64,000 nt of DNA from Legionella impletisoli. GTDB lineage: Bacteria; Pseudomonadota; Gammaproteobacteria; Legionellales; Legionellaceae. The notes under the pieces were generated by a model that saw only the letters and a program-made list of their open reading frames with translations, was not told the DNA's origin and made no database searches. Positions 17,487 through 26,332 of the stretch are shown piece after piece. Every line of letters begins with the position of its first letter. The stretch's first letter is position 1. The stretch lies in the NCBI RefSeq assembly GCF_900639875.1, contig NZ_CAAAIA010000002.1:1-64000 (forward strand), given 5' to 3'. The translations under genes were made by a program, and so were the position numbers.

Positions 17487-18144
17487 TTATTTCTCTCACT
17501 GTTAAGGATACATCCATTTGTGGCGGCAATCCTAGCATAGACCTTGTTAGCTTACAATAAAATCTACTGTGTGTTCTAATTTTGCACCATTTTATGTATT
17601 AGAAAAAGAACTATCGTTACACTCTAGCTAAGGTCAAGCCGAGTTACGTAGGGGTAGAAAAATCGTACTACTTAATCCCACATAACCCCAACGTGCTTTG
17701 GCTTGACCAAAGCATCCACTCCGATGCGAGAGTATTACTCCGAACTTTTGGATACCTCGGTCAAGCCGAGGTACGTAGGGGTAGGAAAATCGTACTCTTT
17801 AATCCAACATAACCCAACGCGCTTTGGCTTGACCAAAGCATCCACTACCATGCAGGTGTATCACACCGAACTTTTGGATACCTCGATCAAGCCGAGGTAT
17901 GTAAGGGTAGGAAAATCGTACTACTTAATCCCACATAACCCAACGTGCTTTGGCTTGACCAAAGCATCCACTCCGATGCGGATGTATTACTCCGAACTTA
18001 TGGATATCCCGGTCAAATGTATGATCAAGGAATCCAGGGTACTGCGCTAAAACACTGGACCACGCGGTCAAGCCGCGCGGCGTAGGCAGAGATGTGATCA
18101 AGAGACAGGGGCAAGCCGAGGTACGTAGGGGTAGAAAAATTTGA
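17487..18144. repeat. Second REP array, 126-bp period
   Basis: Gene-free. From 17630 on it consists of REP-like units. Left hairpins GCTTTGG-CTTGA-CCAAAGC lie at 17695-17713, 17821-17839 and 17947-17965; right hairpins ACCTCGG-TCAAG-CCGAGGT at 17754-17772 and 17880-17898, each followed by ACGTAGGGGTAG or a near copy. A third right hairpin is degraded (18001-18020). Two more units lie at 18056-18087 (CCACGCGG stem) and 18107-18134 (right half only), and a right half at 17631-17657. The step between copies is exactly 126 bp, a multiple of three, which leaves a spurious open frame across it. Bases 17487-17625 hold nothing I recognise. Confidence 0.9.
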
Positions 18145-18915
18145 TTACGAGGCTTTAGATTGAATGCTTTTTTTGAGTAAGTCCATGATATCCTTGACTT
18201 TTTCGTGTTCAACCACTTGTTTTGGTTTTTTAAATTTTTTACCTTTTGCTTTGGCTTCAATTAATTTTTTAAGATCGGTGATATAGGTGTCTTTATACTC
18301 ATCCGGCTTAAATTGATCACTTAACTGACTAATTAATTGTTTTGCCATATCCACTTCTTCTTTTTTAATCAGCTCAGAATCCGGCAAGTTAAGTTCATGA
18401 TAATCACGAATATCGTCTTTATAGCGAAGTTTATTGAGTAACAATAAGTTGCCATAGGGCTTTAAAATGGCGAGATTTTCGCGATTTCTCATCACAAACT
18501 CCCCCACCCCCACCATTTTGGTTTCTTTTAGTGCTTCACGTAAGAGCGCGTAGGCTTTTTGGCCTTCCTTTTTAGGTTCTAAATAATAAGGTGTTTCATA
18601 AAAGATTGAGTCGATTTCGCTTTCTTGGACAAATTCTTTAATCTCAAAGGCATGGTTTTTTTTAGCGCTCGCTTTTTCAAAGTCTTCTTTTTCAAGGGTA
18701 ATATAATCACCATCCTTATATTCATAGCCTCGAACAATATCCTCCCAGGGCACTTCTTTACCATCTGCCCGGCATACACGAGAATATTCAATGGGGCACA
18801 AATCATCTCGTCTTAATAAATCAAAGTCGAGGGAATGGCGCTCAACTCCACTATAGAGTTTTATAGGGATATTCACGAGACCAAAACTAATTGAACCAGA
18901 CCAGATCGCTCTCAT
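18145..18915 (-). CDS. ku: DNA end-binding protein Ku
   Basis: Bacterial Ku homodimer subunit of 256 residues, the normal length. It binds broken double-strand DNA ends and recruits LigD for non-homologous end joining. The N-terminus MRAIWSGSISFGLVNIPIKL is the family hallmark and fixes the start at the ATG at 18915, preceded by GGAAGG. The reading frame is open upstream to 19131 but that part has no Ku similarity and would overlap ligD. The C-terminus is lysine-rich (AKAKGKKFKKPKQ), as in Ku proteins that hold DNA. Divergent from ligD with a 214-bp gap, so both are probably co-regulated. Its 3' end abuts the second REP array. Confidence 0.95.
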   Translation of the reverse strand: MRAIWSGSISFGLVNIPIKLYSGVERHSLDFDLLRRDDLCPIEYSRVCRADGKEVPWEDIVRGYEYKDGDYITLEKEDFEKASAKKNHAFEIKEFVQESEIDSIFYETPYYLEPKKEGQKAYALLREALKETKMVGVGEFVMRNRENLAILKPYGNLLLLNKLRYKDDIRDYHELNLPDSELIKKEEVDMAKQLISQLSDQFKPDEYKDTYITDLKKLIEAKAKGKKFKKPKQVVEHEKVKDIMDLLKKSIQSKAS

Positions 18916-19129
18916 TTTTATTAACCTTCCCTTACTTTCGTGAATGATAAAATTATAGTCCATGATTTTCTTACTGGCAGAAAGAGTGGGTATAAGTTTT
19001 AAACAAGGCGTAGGTGATTGAGACGAAGGAGTGTATAAAAAATACATGACTGAAGCCGAAAGAACCGACAACGCAGGATAAAGCTTAATGGGTGACGCTA
19101 TACTTATAGAGAGAAGATAAGGACATGGC

Positions 19130-21580
19130 ATGGGTTTAAACGATTATCATCGTAAACGAAATTTTCAAAAATCTCCTGAACCTAAAGGCGCAATAGGTCA
19201 AGACAATCAATATCGTTTTGTTGTGCAAAAACATGGGGCAAGACGACTACATTATGATTTTAGAATAGAACTTAACGGCGTTTTAAAAAGCTGGGCTGTT
19301 CCCAAAGGCCCGTGTCTTGATCCAGACATTAAAAGGCTTGCTATTCAAGTTGAGGATCATCCTATTGAATATGGCTCTTTTGAAGGCCTTATTCCCAAGG
19401 GCGAATATGGGGCAGGTCCCGTCATGTTATGGGATTTAGGTCAATGGGAACCATTGGATGAAAACCCTGAAACGGCGCTTCAACGAGGTCACTTGCGTTT
19501 TAAACTTCATGCTGAAAAATTAAAAGGACGTTGGGATTTAATTCGCTTTAAAAAAGAGGACCATGCTTGGTTTTTAATTAAACACCAGGATGAATATGCG
19601 ACCTCCATTACCAAGCTAGACATGACAGAAGCCTCTCCTCTAAGCATTCAAAGTAATCAAACGTTGGAAGAGATAGCCAATCACCCTAGAGAGGTATGGA
19701 GTAATAAAGAAGAGACCCATTCACCCGCTTTGGATATCCAAACTGCGCTAAATCATTTGCCTAAATCTTCCTTTCCTAAATTCATTATTCCGCAACTAGC
19801 CACTCGAGTGGATACCCCTCCAGCGGGTAATCAATGGTTACACGAGGTTAAGCATGATGGTTATCGAATCATCGCCTTTAAAGATCATAATCAAGTTAGA
19901 TTATTGTCGCGAAATAAAAAAGACTGGACCAAATCGTTTCAAAATATTGCACATGCGATTTTGAGACTCTCGCCTAAGCGACTTATTTTAGATGGTGAAC
20001 TGGTTGTGTTAGATGAAAACAATCAATCGAGTTTCCAACTCCTACAAAACGCGATTAAAGACCATGCAGATGCCAATTTTATATATTATGCCTTTGATCT
20101 CTTATTTTACAAAGACTGGGATACCCAGAGCTTCTCTTTGCTCCAAAGAAAGGAATGGGTTGCAACTTTATTAGCGAATGCTAAACCTTGTCTTCGTTAC
20201 AGTGATCATGTGTTTGGCCAAGGCGAGCTGGTCTATCAAACTTCTTGTGATTTTGCTCTCGAAGGGATCATTTCCAAAAAAATTGACAGCCGTTATTACT
20301 CTGGACGCAGCAAAACCTGGTTGAAAGTGAAATGTATTCAGCGACAAGAATTCATCATTGGTGGGTATACTCCACCTGAAGGACGCAGAAAAGGATTTGG
20401 ATCGCTGCTTCTAGGATTTTATGACGATGAAAATCAATTAATTTATAGTGGGAAGGTCGGAACGGGGTTTACAAATGCGATTTTAAACTCTTTGACAAAA
20501 CAATTACAATCAATCAAAACTTCCACATGTCCATTCCAATCCACACTACCCGATAGAGATAATGCTCAATGGGTTAAACCTAAATTAATCGCAGAAGTAG
20601 AATTTTCCGAATGGACTAAGGATGGAAAATTAAGACACCCGACCTTTAAAGGGTTACGCGAGGATAAAGATCCCAAAACAATTCAAAAAGAGGAAAAAAA
20701 GCCGCTTCAGCAGATAATCCAAACACCACAAGTGTCAATTACAAATCCAAACAAAGTACTTTATCCTGAAGAAAATCTTACTAAAGGAGAAATTGCCGAG
20801 TATTATACAAAAATTGCTCCTTATATTCTTCCATTCTTGATTAATAGACCACTGACACTTCTTCGCTGCCCTGACGGTTATAATAACTGTTTTTATCAAA
20901 AACACTTTACTCATGACTTCCCAGATAATCTAAAATCAATTGCCATAAAGAGCCGCTCTGAAAATAAAGAAAATAAGTATATCTATCTGAATGATAAAGC
21001 CGGTCTCCTGAGCCTTGTGCAACTCGGAGTTTTAGAAATTCATCCTTGGGGAAGCACCATTGGGCATTTAGAAAAACCCGATATCATCACGTTTGATCTC
21101 GATCCTTTTGATGACGTGAGTTGGAAAGAAGTAGTGGATGCCGCGTTTCTTATCAAACATCAACTTGAAGAATTAAATTTAGAGTCGTTTGTTAAAACTA
21201 CTGGTGGGAAAGGATTACATGTGGTCGTTCCTATAACGCCGTTTTATGAGTGGGATACAATCAAAAAATTTGCTCATCTCTTTGCAAAATTTATTGCCGG
21301 AAAAGAGCCAGATCGTTTTGTAACCACCCTGGCTAAACATAAACGTAAGGGCAAAATTTTTCTAGATTATTTACGCAACCATCGCGGCGCAACTGCCATT
21401 GCCCCCTACTCGACGAGAGCAAAAGCCCATGCCCCTATTGCCATCCCCATTCACTGGGATGAGTTAACCCCTTATAAAAATGAGGTTTTTTTTACGTTGC
21501 GTTCGATTCCTTCTAGATTGAAGCAAACAGAGGATCCTTGGAAAAATTTTTGGACGCTAAAACAGTCTCTTAAAATATGA
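19130..21580 (+). CDS. ligD: Multifunctional DNA ligase D (phosphoesterase-ligase-polymerase)
   Basis: ATP-dependent end-joining ligase of 816 residues in the order 3'-phosphoesterase, ligase, polymerase, as in Pseudomonas. Phosphoesterase: residues about 28-150, with His35, His41 and Asp43 (HGARRLHYDFRIE) and the GEYGAG segment. Ligase: about 222-530, adenylation lysine Lys241 in EVKHDGYR, then the DGELV motif and the C-terminal OB fold. Polymerase: about 541-816, with FDLDPF metal site, TTGGKGLHVVVP and the DYLRNHRGATAIAPYS motif. All three active sites look intact. It cleans, fills and seals breaks held by Ku. ATG at 19130 follows TAAGGA. Confidence 0.95.
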   Translation: MGLNDYHRKRNFQKSPEPKGAIGQDNQYRFVVQKHGARRLHYDFRIELNGVLKSWAVPKGPCLDPDIKRLAIQVEDHPIEYGSFEGLIPKGEYGAGPVMLWDLGQWEPLDENPETALQRGHLRFKLHAEKLKGRWDLIRFKKEDHAWFLIKHQDEYATSITKLDMTEASPLSIQSNQTLEEIANHPREVWSNKEETHSPALDIQTALNHLPKSSFPKFIIPQLATRVDTPPAGNQWLHEVKHDGYRIIAFKDHNQVRLLSRNKKDWTKSFQNIAHAILRLSPKRLILDGELVVLDENNQSSFQLLQNAIKDHADANFIYYAFDLLFYKDWDTQSFSLLQRKEWVATLLANAKPCLRYSDHVFGQGELVYQTSCDFALEGIISKKIDSRYYSGRSKTWLKVKCIQRQEFIIGGYTPPEGRRKGFGSLLLGFYDDENQLIYSGKVGTGFTNAILNSLTKQLQSIKTSTCPFQSTLPDRDNAQWVKPKLIAEVEFSEWTKDGKLRHPTFKGLREDKDPKTIQKEEKKPLQQIIQTPQVSITNPNKVLYPEENLTKGEIAEYYTKIAPYILPFLINRPLTLLRCPDGYNNCFYQKHFTHDFPDNLKSIAIKSRSENKENKYIYLNDKAGLLSLVQLGVLEIHPWGSTIGHLEKPDIITFDLDPFDDVSWKEVVDAAFLIKHQLEELNLESFVKTTGGKGLHVVVPITPFYEWDTIKKFAHLFAKFIAGKEPDRFVTTLAKHKRKGKIFLDYLRNHRGATAIAPYSTRAKAHAPIAIPIHWDELTPYKNEVFFTLRSIPSRLKQTEDPWKNFWTLKQSLKI

Positions 21581-21652
21581 CACCTCTGCATTCTTTGACT
21601 ATGCTTAAATGGCATACAAAAAGGATTAGAAAATTTTTAAAGGATGAATAAG

Positions 21653-21916
21653 ATGAAAAACGTACATAAACTAAAATCCAAAGTAGATTCTTTAAGTAAC
21701 CGCGCAGTAGAAAAGACCAGTGATCTTGTTGCAGAAGGCACTGAAAAAGCGGAACGTCTGTATGGGAAAGCACAAAAAAGTCTGAATAAAGCAGAAAAAA
21801 ATATAAAGCGTTATTCACACAAAGTTTCTAAAAATATCCAAAAAAATCCTGCTTCCATTGTACTGGCTGTGATTGGTATCGCGTGCTTAATTGGCTCCAT
21901 TTGGAAAAGAAAATAA
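21653..21916 (+). CDS. DUF883/ElaB-like membrane-anchored protein
   Basis: Protein of 87 residues: a lysine- and glutamate-rich amphipathic helix, then one C-terminal membrane helix (NPASIVLAVIGIACLIGSIW) and the basic end KRK. This build, with a proline just before the helix and a glycine-containing helix ending in basic residues, fits the DUF883/ElaB-YqjD group, whose E. coli members bind ribosomes and rise in stationary phase. The second ATG (21653) is chosen because AAAGG is eight bases before it; the first in-frame ATG at 21644 is too close. It follows ligD by 72 bases and could share its transcript. Homology is judged from build, not alignment. Confidence 0.65.
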   Translation: MKNVHKLKSKVDSLSNRAVEKTSDLVAEGTEKAERLYGKAQKSLNKAEKNIKRYSHKVSKNIQKNPASIVLAVIGIACLIGSIWKRK

Positions 21917-21929
21917 CGATTACGCCCAA

Positions 21930-21991
21930 CCGAGCTGCGTGGACAAGGACCTGGATCTAGGCTCAGCCCATTTCCCTACACTCGCAGCTCG
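21930..21991. repeat. Inverted pair of degraded REP right halves
   Basis: CCGAGCTGCG (21930-21939) and CGCAGCTCGG (21982-21991) are exact inverted copies 42 bases apart, between converging genes. Each resembles the right half of the REP unit (CCGAGGTACGTAGG), so this may be a decayed facing pair. It could also serve as a terminator, but no T-run follows. Confidence 0.5.
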
Positions 21992-21993
21992 GC

Positions 21994-22641
21994 TTAATGA
22001 TTATAGCGCTGATATAACGTCTGAAATGCAGTCGGATCGTTTGTTTTATCAATAAAATGTTTAATTCTCGACGCCGTTTCCATAATTGAAATAGTTGTAT
22101 TATCCACTTCCAAATCATAAATCATATCTTTATGAGTCACTAAGGCACTGCATCGATTCCACCCATCCGGTCTACCCCCTGCAGAAGTATCTTTCGCGCC
22201 CACCACACTTCTAGCACGCTCTCGTCTTGCCCCTTCCTCATCAGAAACGTATAAAGCAATCATATATACTTTAAATGGCTTGAAGGCATCTAAAGCACGT
22301 ATTAACCATTCAGGCTTCCAAAAGATTTGATCGGATATGACATTTATTCCTAAGTCTAAGTAAGCTGCTATGGCATCATAACTCGCATACATCACCTGAT
22401 CGAGTACAGGCCCTGGACTGACATGAAAATAGGGTTTATTGTCTTGATAGTAGGTCTTTGCGGTATAGTAATCTGGTGAAACACTATCGAGTTGCATTTG
22501 TTTAGGTGGAATCGAAGACCAAAATCGATCAATTCCCAAACGAACGTATGGTTTTTCAGCTAAATCTTGAAAAGCGGCACATGTTGAGGTTTTACCAGCA
22601 CTGGAACCACCATTTAAAATAACTAATTGTCCTTTTGTCAT
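21994..22641 (-). CDS. Chloramphenicol phosphotransferase-like P-loop kinase
   Basis: Cytoplasmic kinase-fold protein of 215 residues. The N-terminus GQLVILNGGSSAGKTS is a Walker A loop of exactly the type found in chloramphenicol 3-O-phosphotransferase (CPT) of Streptomyces venezuelae, and the following LGIDRFW aspartate matches the CPT catalytic-base region. The rest (ISDQIFW, RRERARS lid-like segment) agrees with the CPT/adenylylsulfate-kinase-like fold. Reaction inferred: transfer of phosphate from ATP to a small hydroxylated molecule; chloramphenicol resistance itself is not shown. ATG at 22641 follows AAGGAT. Divergent from the PAP2 gene. Confidence 0.8.
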   Translation of the reverse strand: MTKGQLVILNGGSSAGKTSTCAAFQDLAEKPYVRLGIDRFWSSIPPKQMQLDSVSPDYYTAKTYYQDNKPYFHVSPGPVLDQVMYASYDAIAAYLDLGINVISDQIFWKPEWLIRALDAFKPFKVYMIALYVSDEEGARRERARSVVGAKDTSAGGRPDGWNRCSALVTHKDMIYDLEVDNTTISIMETASRIKHFIDKTNDPTAFQTLYQRYNH

Positions 22642-22701
22642 GATCTTATCCTTAAAATACAGTATCTTATAAACTATACCACCATTTATAAGAGCGTAGC
22701 T

Positions 22702-23364
22702 ATGGCTGATTTTGCTGCGGATGTATTTTTAGGATTTTCTCATTACCTACCCGTGCTTTTGATAACGATTGCAGGCTCAATGTTTTATAGAAAACATGGG
22801 CTTCGATTGGGCTTTCAAACGTTTTGCCTCATTGCGTTTGGAATTGTGTTAAATGTGGCCTTAAAGGGTACGTTTAAAGTGCCTCTTTCGCCTAAACTGA
22901 GCACGGTACATTACGCTTTTCCGAGCGGTCACATGCAGCTTTCAACGCTATTTTATTTATGGTGGCTTATTTATCTTCCCTTTTGGTGGTATCGAATCGC
23001 ATTGCTTGTGATTATACCAGGGATTGGAGCTGCGATGATTCATTATGAATTTCATACGTTAGTGGATGTTATGGGCGGCTTTGTTACCGGGTTATTGGTG
23101 GTGAGTGGTTATTATTACATGTTGAAACAAGACGTTAAATGCTTACCCTGGGTGCTAATTGTAATAATCACTATCCTACAAATTTATAATGTATTCGTAT
23201 ATAAACTTATTCCTTCTCACGCCTGGACCATGTATTATTATTTTTCAGTGCTCGTACTTTTAGAACGCGTTGTTAGCCTTAATGGTCGATTCTTTACTTT
23301 ATGGCAACCGGTTCAACCAATAAAAAAACATCAACCCTTCAGAGAAATGAGATATGAATCTTAG
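22702..23364 (+). CDS. PAP2-superfamily membrane phosphatase
   Basis: Inner-membrane protein of 220 residues with about six helices. It has the PAP2 motif 2 FPSGHMQLS and a motif 3 of the form H-x5-D (EFHTLVDV), with KGTFKVPL as a weak motif 1 (the usual K-x6-R-P is not complete). Family members remove phosphate from lipids such as phosphatidic acid or undecaprenyl diphosphate. The arginine normally found before the motif 3 histidine is missing (HYEFH), so activity is uncertain. The frame is open upstream to 22627, but the residues before the ATG at 22702 are not membrane-like and would overlap the divergent gene. It overlaps the next gene by eleven bases. Confidence 0.75.
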   Translation: MADFAADVFLGFSHYLPVLLITIAGSMFYRKHGLRLGFQTFCLIAFGIVLNVALKGTFKVPLSPKLSTVHYAFPSGHMQLSTLFYLWWLIYLPFWWYRIALLVIIPGIGAAMIHYEFHTLVDVMGGFVTGLLVVSGYYYMLKQDVKCLPWVLIVIITILQIYNVFVYKLIPSHAWTMYYYFSVLVLLERVVSLNGRFFTLWQPVQPIKKHQPFREMRYES

Positions 23365-23773
23365 CCCTTGGTATTATCCTACCCTCGTTTCGCTCATTTT
23401 ATACGGGGCCTGGGGATTTTGGGGCGCAAAAGCTTCGAGCTTGATTCAACCTTTATCCATTTCGTTTTATTCCAGTTTAGGTGTGCTTTTCGCGGGTTTA
23501 ATCGTCCTATTCTTATTAGGGTTTAAGCCTGAACTGTCTGCAAAAGGGAGTATGTATGGCTTATTAAATGGCCTTGCCAATGGTATTGGCTGCATATTTT
23601 TTATTATCGCATTACGCAAAGGCCCAGCCATGCCTGTCATTCTTATCACATCCATGTATCCTTTTATCACGCTGGCTTTGTGTGTGATATTTTTAAAACA
23701 AGGGCTGAGCGTAAAACAAGGCATTGGGATGGTATTTGCTATGCTGGCTTTAGTCTTATTATCCAGTGAGTAG
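23354..23773 (+). CDS. EamA-type half-size transporter
   Basis: Inner-membrane protein of 139 residues with about four to five helices, matching a single EamA (DMT) repeat; full DMT carriers have two such repeats, so this one probably works as a dimer. Signature features are the opening WGFWGAKAS, the glycine-rich central helix NGLANGIGC and the closing QGIGMVFAMLALVLL. Substrate unknown. Its start overlaps the end of the PAP2 gene by eleven bases, giving a two-gene operon; a lipid or metabolite link between the two is an inference. It converges with the GGDEF-EAL gene, with only three bases between the stop codons. Confidence 0.75.
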   Translation: MNLSPWYYPTLVSLILYGAWGFWGAKASSLIQPLSISFYSSLGVLFAGLIVLFLLGFKPELSAKGSMYGLLNGLANGIGCIFFIIALRKGPAMPVILITSMYPFITLALCVIFLKQGLSVKQGIGMVFAMLALVLLSSE

Positions 23774-23776
23774 AAA

Positions 23777-25870
23777 TTATCCACGCGCATTATATGAATT
23801 TACAAACGTCTCAAACTCTTCAGCGGGCATAGGCTTTGCAAAGTAATATCCTTGCATATAAATACAACCATTTTTCTTTAAATAATCTGCTTGTGCTCTC
23901 GTTTCAACACCTTCTGCAATCACTTGCAAATTCAAGGCATGACTGACTGAAATAATACTACGAGTGATGGCCTGACTGCTTGGGGTTTCTAGGTCGTGCA
24001 CAAAGCTTTTATCGATTTTCAAAATAGATAGAGGCAAAGACTTTAAGTGGCTCAAAGAGGTGTATCCTGTACCAAAATCATCCATTGAAACCAAAAATCC
24101 TATTTCATTGAACTTGCTTAACACCTTGCTTGCCATATCGATATTCGACATCACCGCTGTTTCCGTTACTTCAAGTACTAAAAGCTCAGGCTCGATGGCG
24201 TGATGCGTAAGCTTTGCCTTCAGTTGCGTTATCAGCCTATTTGCAACTCGTGAATCAAGTTGCATTGCTGAAAGATTAATCGATAAAAATTTTTTTTGTT
24301 TAAAGAAGTGGTGATCAGCTCTTATCCATTGAGCCAATTGCTCTAATGCAGTATCCGCTACCCATTCTGTGATGGGATTAATTAAATTAGCATCCTCTGC
24401 AATGGGAATAAATGAATCAGGCGAAATTGACCCCTTCTCAGGATGCGTCCAGCGGATCAACGCTTCACAACCAATGATTTTATTCGCTTTGACATCGAAT
24501 TGTGGCTGATAAACTAAAGAAAACTGGTTATCTTTTAGGGCTTGACGAATATCGTACTCCACTTCGACAATGCGTTGAATGCGCTCATTCAATTCTTTCG
24601 TGTAGAATTCTGCACGATTTCTTCCTTGTGCTTTTGCGCGATACATGGCTTGATCGCTATACTTTAACGCATCGATAGCACTAAGCGCATTTTTTTCTTC
24701 ATCAATATGTATTATCCCAATGCTTATGGTTGTGATGCATTCTTCGTCATTGATAAGAAATGGGGTTTGAAAGCTACTTAACACACGTTCTGCAAAGTGT
24801 TTAACTTTGTAAACATCGAGGCAATCCTCCAATAAAATTATAAATTCATCTCCACCTACACGGGCAACAAAATCAGTGTCCCGCAATATCTCTTGAAATC
24901 TTCTCCCTGCTTGTTGTAATAATAAATCGCCAGTATGATGCCCTAGAGTATCGTTAATTTTTTTAAAGTTATCTAAGTCCATATATAAAACCGTTACGGC
25001 CTTTAGAATATGGCGCTTTTGTTTCTCTAATAGGGTTGTTAACGTCTTATGAGCCGCCAAACGATTGGGCAGGCCTGTTAAAAAATCAACTCGTGCCACA
25101 TCCTCAAGCTTCTGCTGCATTTTTTTAAACTCAGTGATATCAATGAGTGTGCCAAAATAGCCTGTTAGTTTCTCACCTTTCTTCTCTGGCTCACAAAACA
25201 CACGCACCCAGAGCACTTCATCTAACGCCGTTCGAATCCTGCACTCAAGCTGGAATGACTCTCCTTTTTTTAAATTGTGTTCCAAAGACCTTAAAATATA
25301 ATCCTTATCTTCTGAATGAATGCATCGTGTCCAACCTTGCCCCAATAATGCGTCTTCTGAAAAACCTGTTATTTGGGATAATTGTCGATTGATGTATAAA
25401 CCATTTCCGTTCATATCGCATTTAAACAACCCAGCATGGGTTGAGTTCACAAGCGCTTGTTGAATTAATTCCTTTTCCTGGATTTTTTCATGAGCATGAT
25501 ATTCTTGTATAGCGCGCTCTATGGTACTCGGCAGTCGAATAAGATTATCTTTTAAAACGTAATCAACCGCACCGTGTTTGATGTATTTAACCGCTTGTTC
25601 ATCTCCCACCATGCCCGATACAATTACAGCAGGCGTTTCATGATTTAACTCTTTTAAAACATCCAAGGCTAGTAGACCATTAAAATAAGGAATGCTGCAA
25701 TCAATCAATACGACATCAAATACCTGTTCTTTCAGCGCCTCACAAAATGATTTTTTATTGGATACGACTCGAGTAGTCGCTGTAAACCCATTTGCCTTTA
25801 ATGCAGCTTGGACTAACTCCGCATCATTAGGATCGTCCTCAAGATGAAGAATATGATAATGTTGTTTCAT
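23777..25870 (-). CDS. REC-PAS-GGDEF-EAL cyclic-di-GMP regulator
   Basis: Cytoplasmic protein of 697 residues. Receiver domain 1-120 with the acidic pocket EDD and phospho-acceptor Asp57; PAS about 135-255; GGDEF about 265-425 with an intact GGDEF motif and the inhibitory RxxD site (RDTD five residues before it); EAL about 440-690 with EALIRW, LEVTETAV, DDFGTGYTSL, KIDKSF and EGVET, all residues expected for cyclic-di-GMP hydrolysis. Both catalytic domains look functional, so net synthesis or breakdown probably depends on receiver phosphorylation and PAS input. Last gene of a three-gene operon; it starts nine bases after the stand-alone receiver. Confidence 0.95.
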   Translation of the reverse strand: MKQHYHILHLEDDPNDAELVQAALKANGFTATTRVVSNKKSFCEALKEQVFDVVLIDCSIPYFNGLLALDVLKELNHETPAVIVSGMVGDEQAVKYIKHGAVDYVLKDNLIRLPSTIERAIQEYHAHEKIQEKELIQQALVNSTHAGLFKCDMNGNGLYINRQLSQITGFSEDALLGQGWTRCIHSEDKDYILRSLEHNLKKGESFQLECRIRTALDEVLWVRVFCEPEKKGEKLTGYFGTLIDITEFKKMQQKLEDVARVDFLTGLPNRLAAHKTLTTLLEKQKRHILKAVTVLYMDLDNFKKINDTLGHHTGDLLLQQAGRRFQEILRDTDFVARVGGDEFIILLEDCLDVYKVKHFAERVLSSFQTPFLINDEECITTISIGIIHIDEEKNALSAIDALKYSDQAMYRAKAQGRNRAEFYTKELNERIQRIVEVEYDIRQALKDNQFSLVYQPQFDVKANKIIGCEALIRWTHPEKGSISPDSFIPIAEDANLINPITEWVADTALEQLAQWIRADHHFFKQKKFLSINLSAMQLDSRVANRLITQLKAKLTHHAIEPELLVLEVTETAVMSNIDMASKVLSKFNEIGFLVSMDDFGTGYTSLSHLKSLPLSILKIDKSFVHDLETPSSQAITRSIISVSHALNLQVIAEGVETRAQADYLKKNGCIYMQGYYFAKPMPAEEFETFVNSYNARG

Positions 25871-25879
25871 AAAGACATC

Positions 25880-26332
25880 TCACTCTGGTTGCTCCGGCGG
25901 TGGTGTGTTAATAACCAACCAAAAAATACCCAGTTGTCGTATTGCGGTAGCAAATTGATTAAAATCCACCGGCTTAACCACATAAGCATTCACGCCTAAC
26001 TCATAACTTTTTATTAAGTCTTGCTCCTCTTTTGAAGAGGTTAATACCACCACCGGTGTGTGCTTTAAACGTTCGCTATTTCGAATCGCTTTTAAGACCT
26101 CTAACCCGCTTATTTTGGGTAGCTTTAAATCTAACAGCACCACCGCAGGACTACCGGATGGACGCTCTTTATATCGTCCTTGACGATTGAGGTACATCAA
26201 TGCTTCTTCTCCATCTACTACTCGCAAGATTTCATTTGCTATATGATGCTCTTGTAATCTCAGCATGGTTAATTCCGCATCATTATCATCGTCTTCTACA
26301 AGTAATATTTTTTTTCTCGTATCATTGATCAT
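25880..26332 (-). CDS. Stand-alone receiver (Rcp1-type response regulator)
   Basis: Single receiver domain of 150 residues with no output domain. Acidic pocket EDDD near residue 14, phospho-acceptor Asp68 in VVLLDLKLP, the threonine/serine in VVLTSS, and the conserved lysine in VVKPVDF. The insertion around RQGRYKERP and the long C-terminal helix match the Rcp1 group that receives phosphate from phytochrome-like or PAS histidine kinases. Here it overlaps the kinase gene by eleven bases, so it is surely made with it; it may compete with, or relay to, the receiver of the next protein. AAGGAT lies six bases before the ATG. Confidence 0.9.
   Translation of the reverse strand: MINDTRKKILLVEDDDNDAELTMLRLQEHHIANEILRVVDGEEALMYLNRQGRYKERPSGSPAVVLLDLKLPKISGLEVLKAIRNSERLKHTPVVVLTSSKEEQDLIKSYELGVNAYVVKPVDFNQFATAIRQLGIFWLVINTPPPEQPE

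Noticed and set aside
17703-18050. Open frame of 115 codons with internal repeats
   Set aside because: It is a consequence of the 126-bp tandem REP array (126 is a multiple of three); the protein would encode the palindromes and has no ribosome binding site.
18916-19131. N-terminal extension of Ku
   Set aside because: The open frame continues, but the added residues do not resemble Ku, overlap ligD, and the family start MRAIWSG has a ribosome binding site at 18915.
22627-22701. Longer start for the PAP2 phosphatase
   Set aside because: The added residues overlap the divergent kinase gene and are not membrane-like; the ATG at 22702 begins the first helix.
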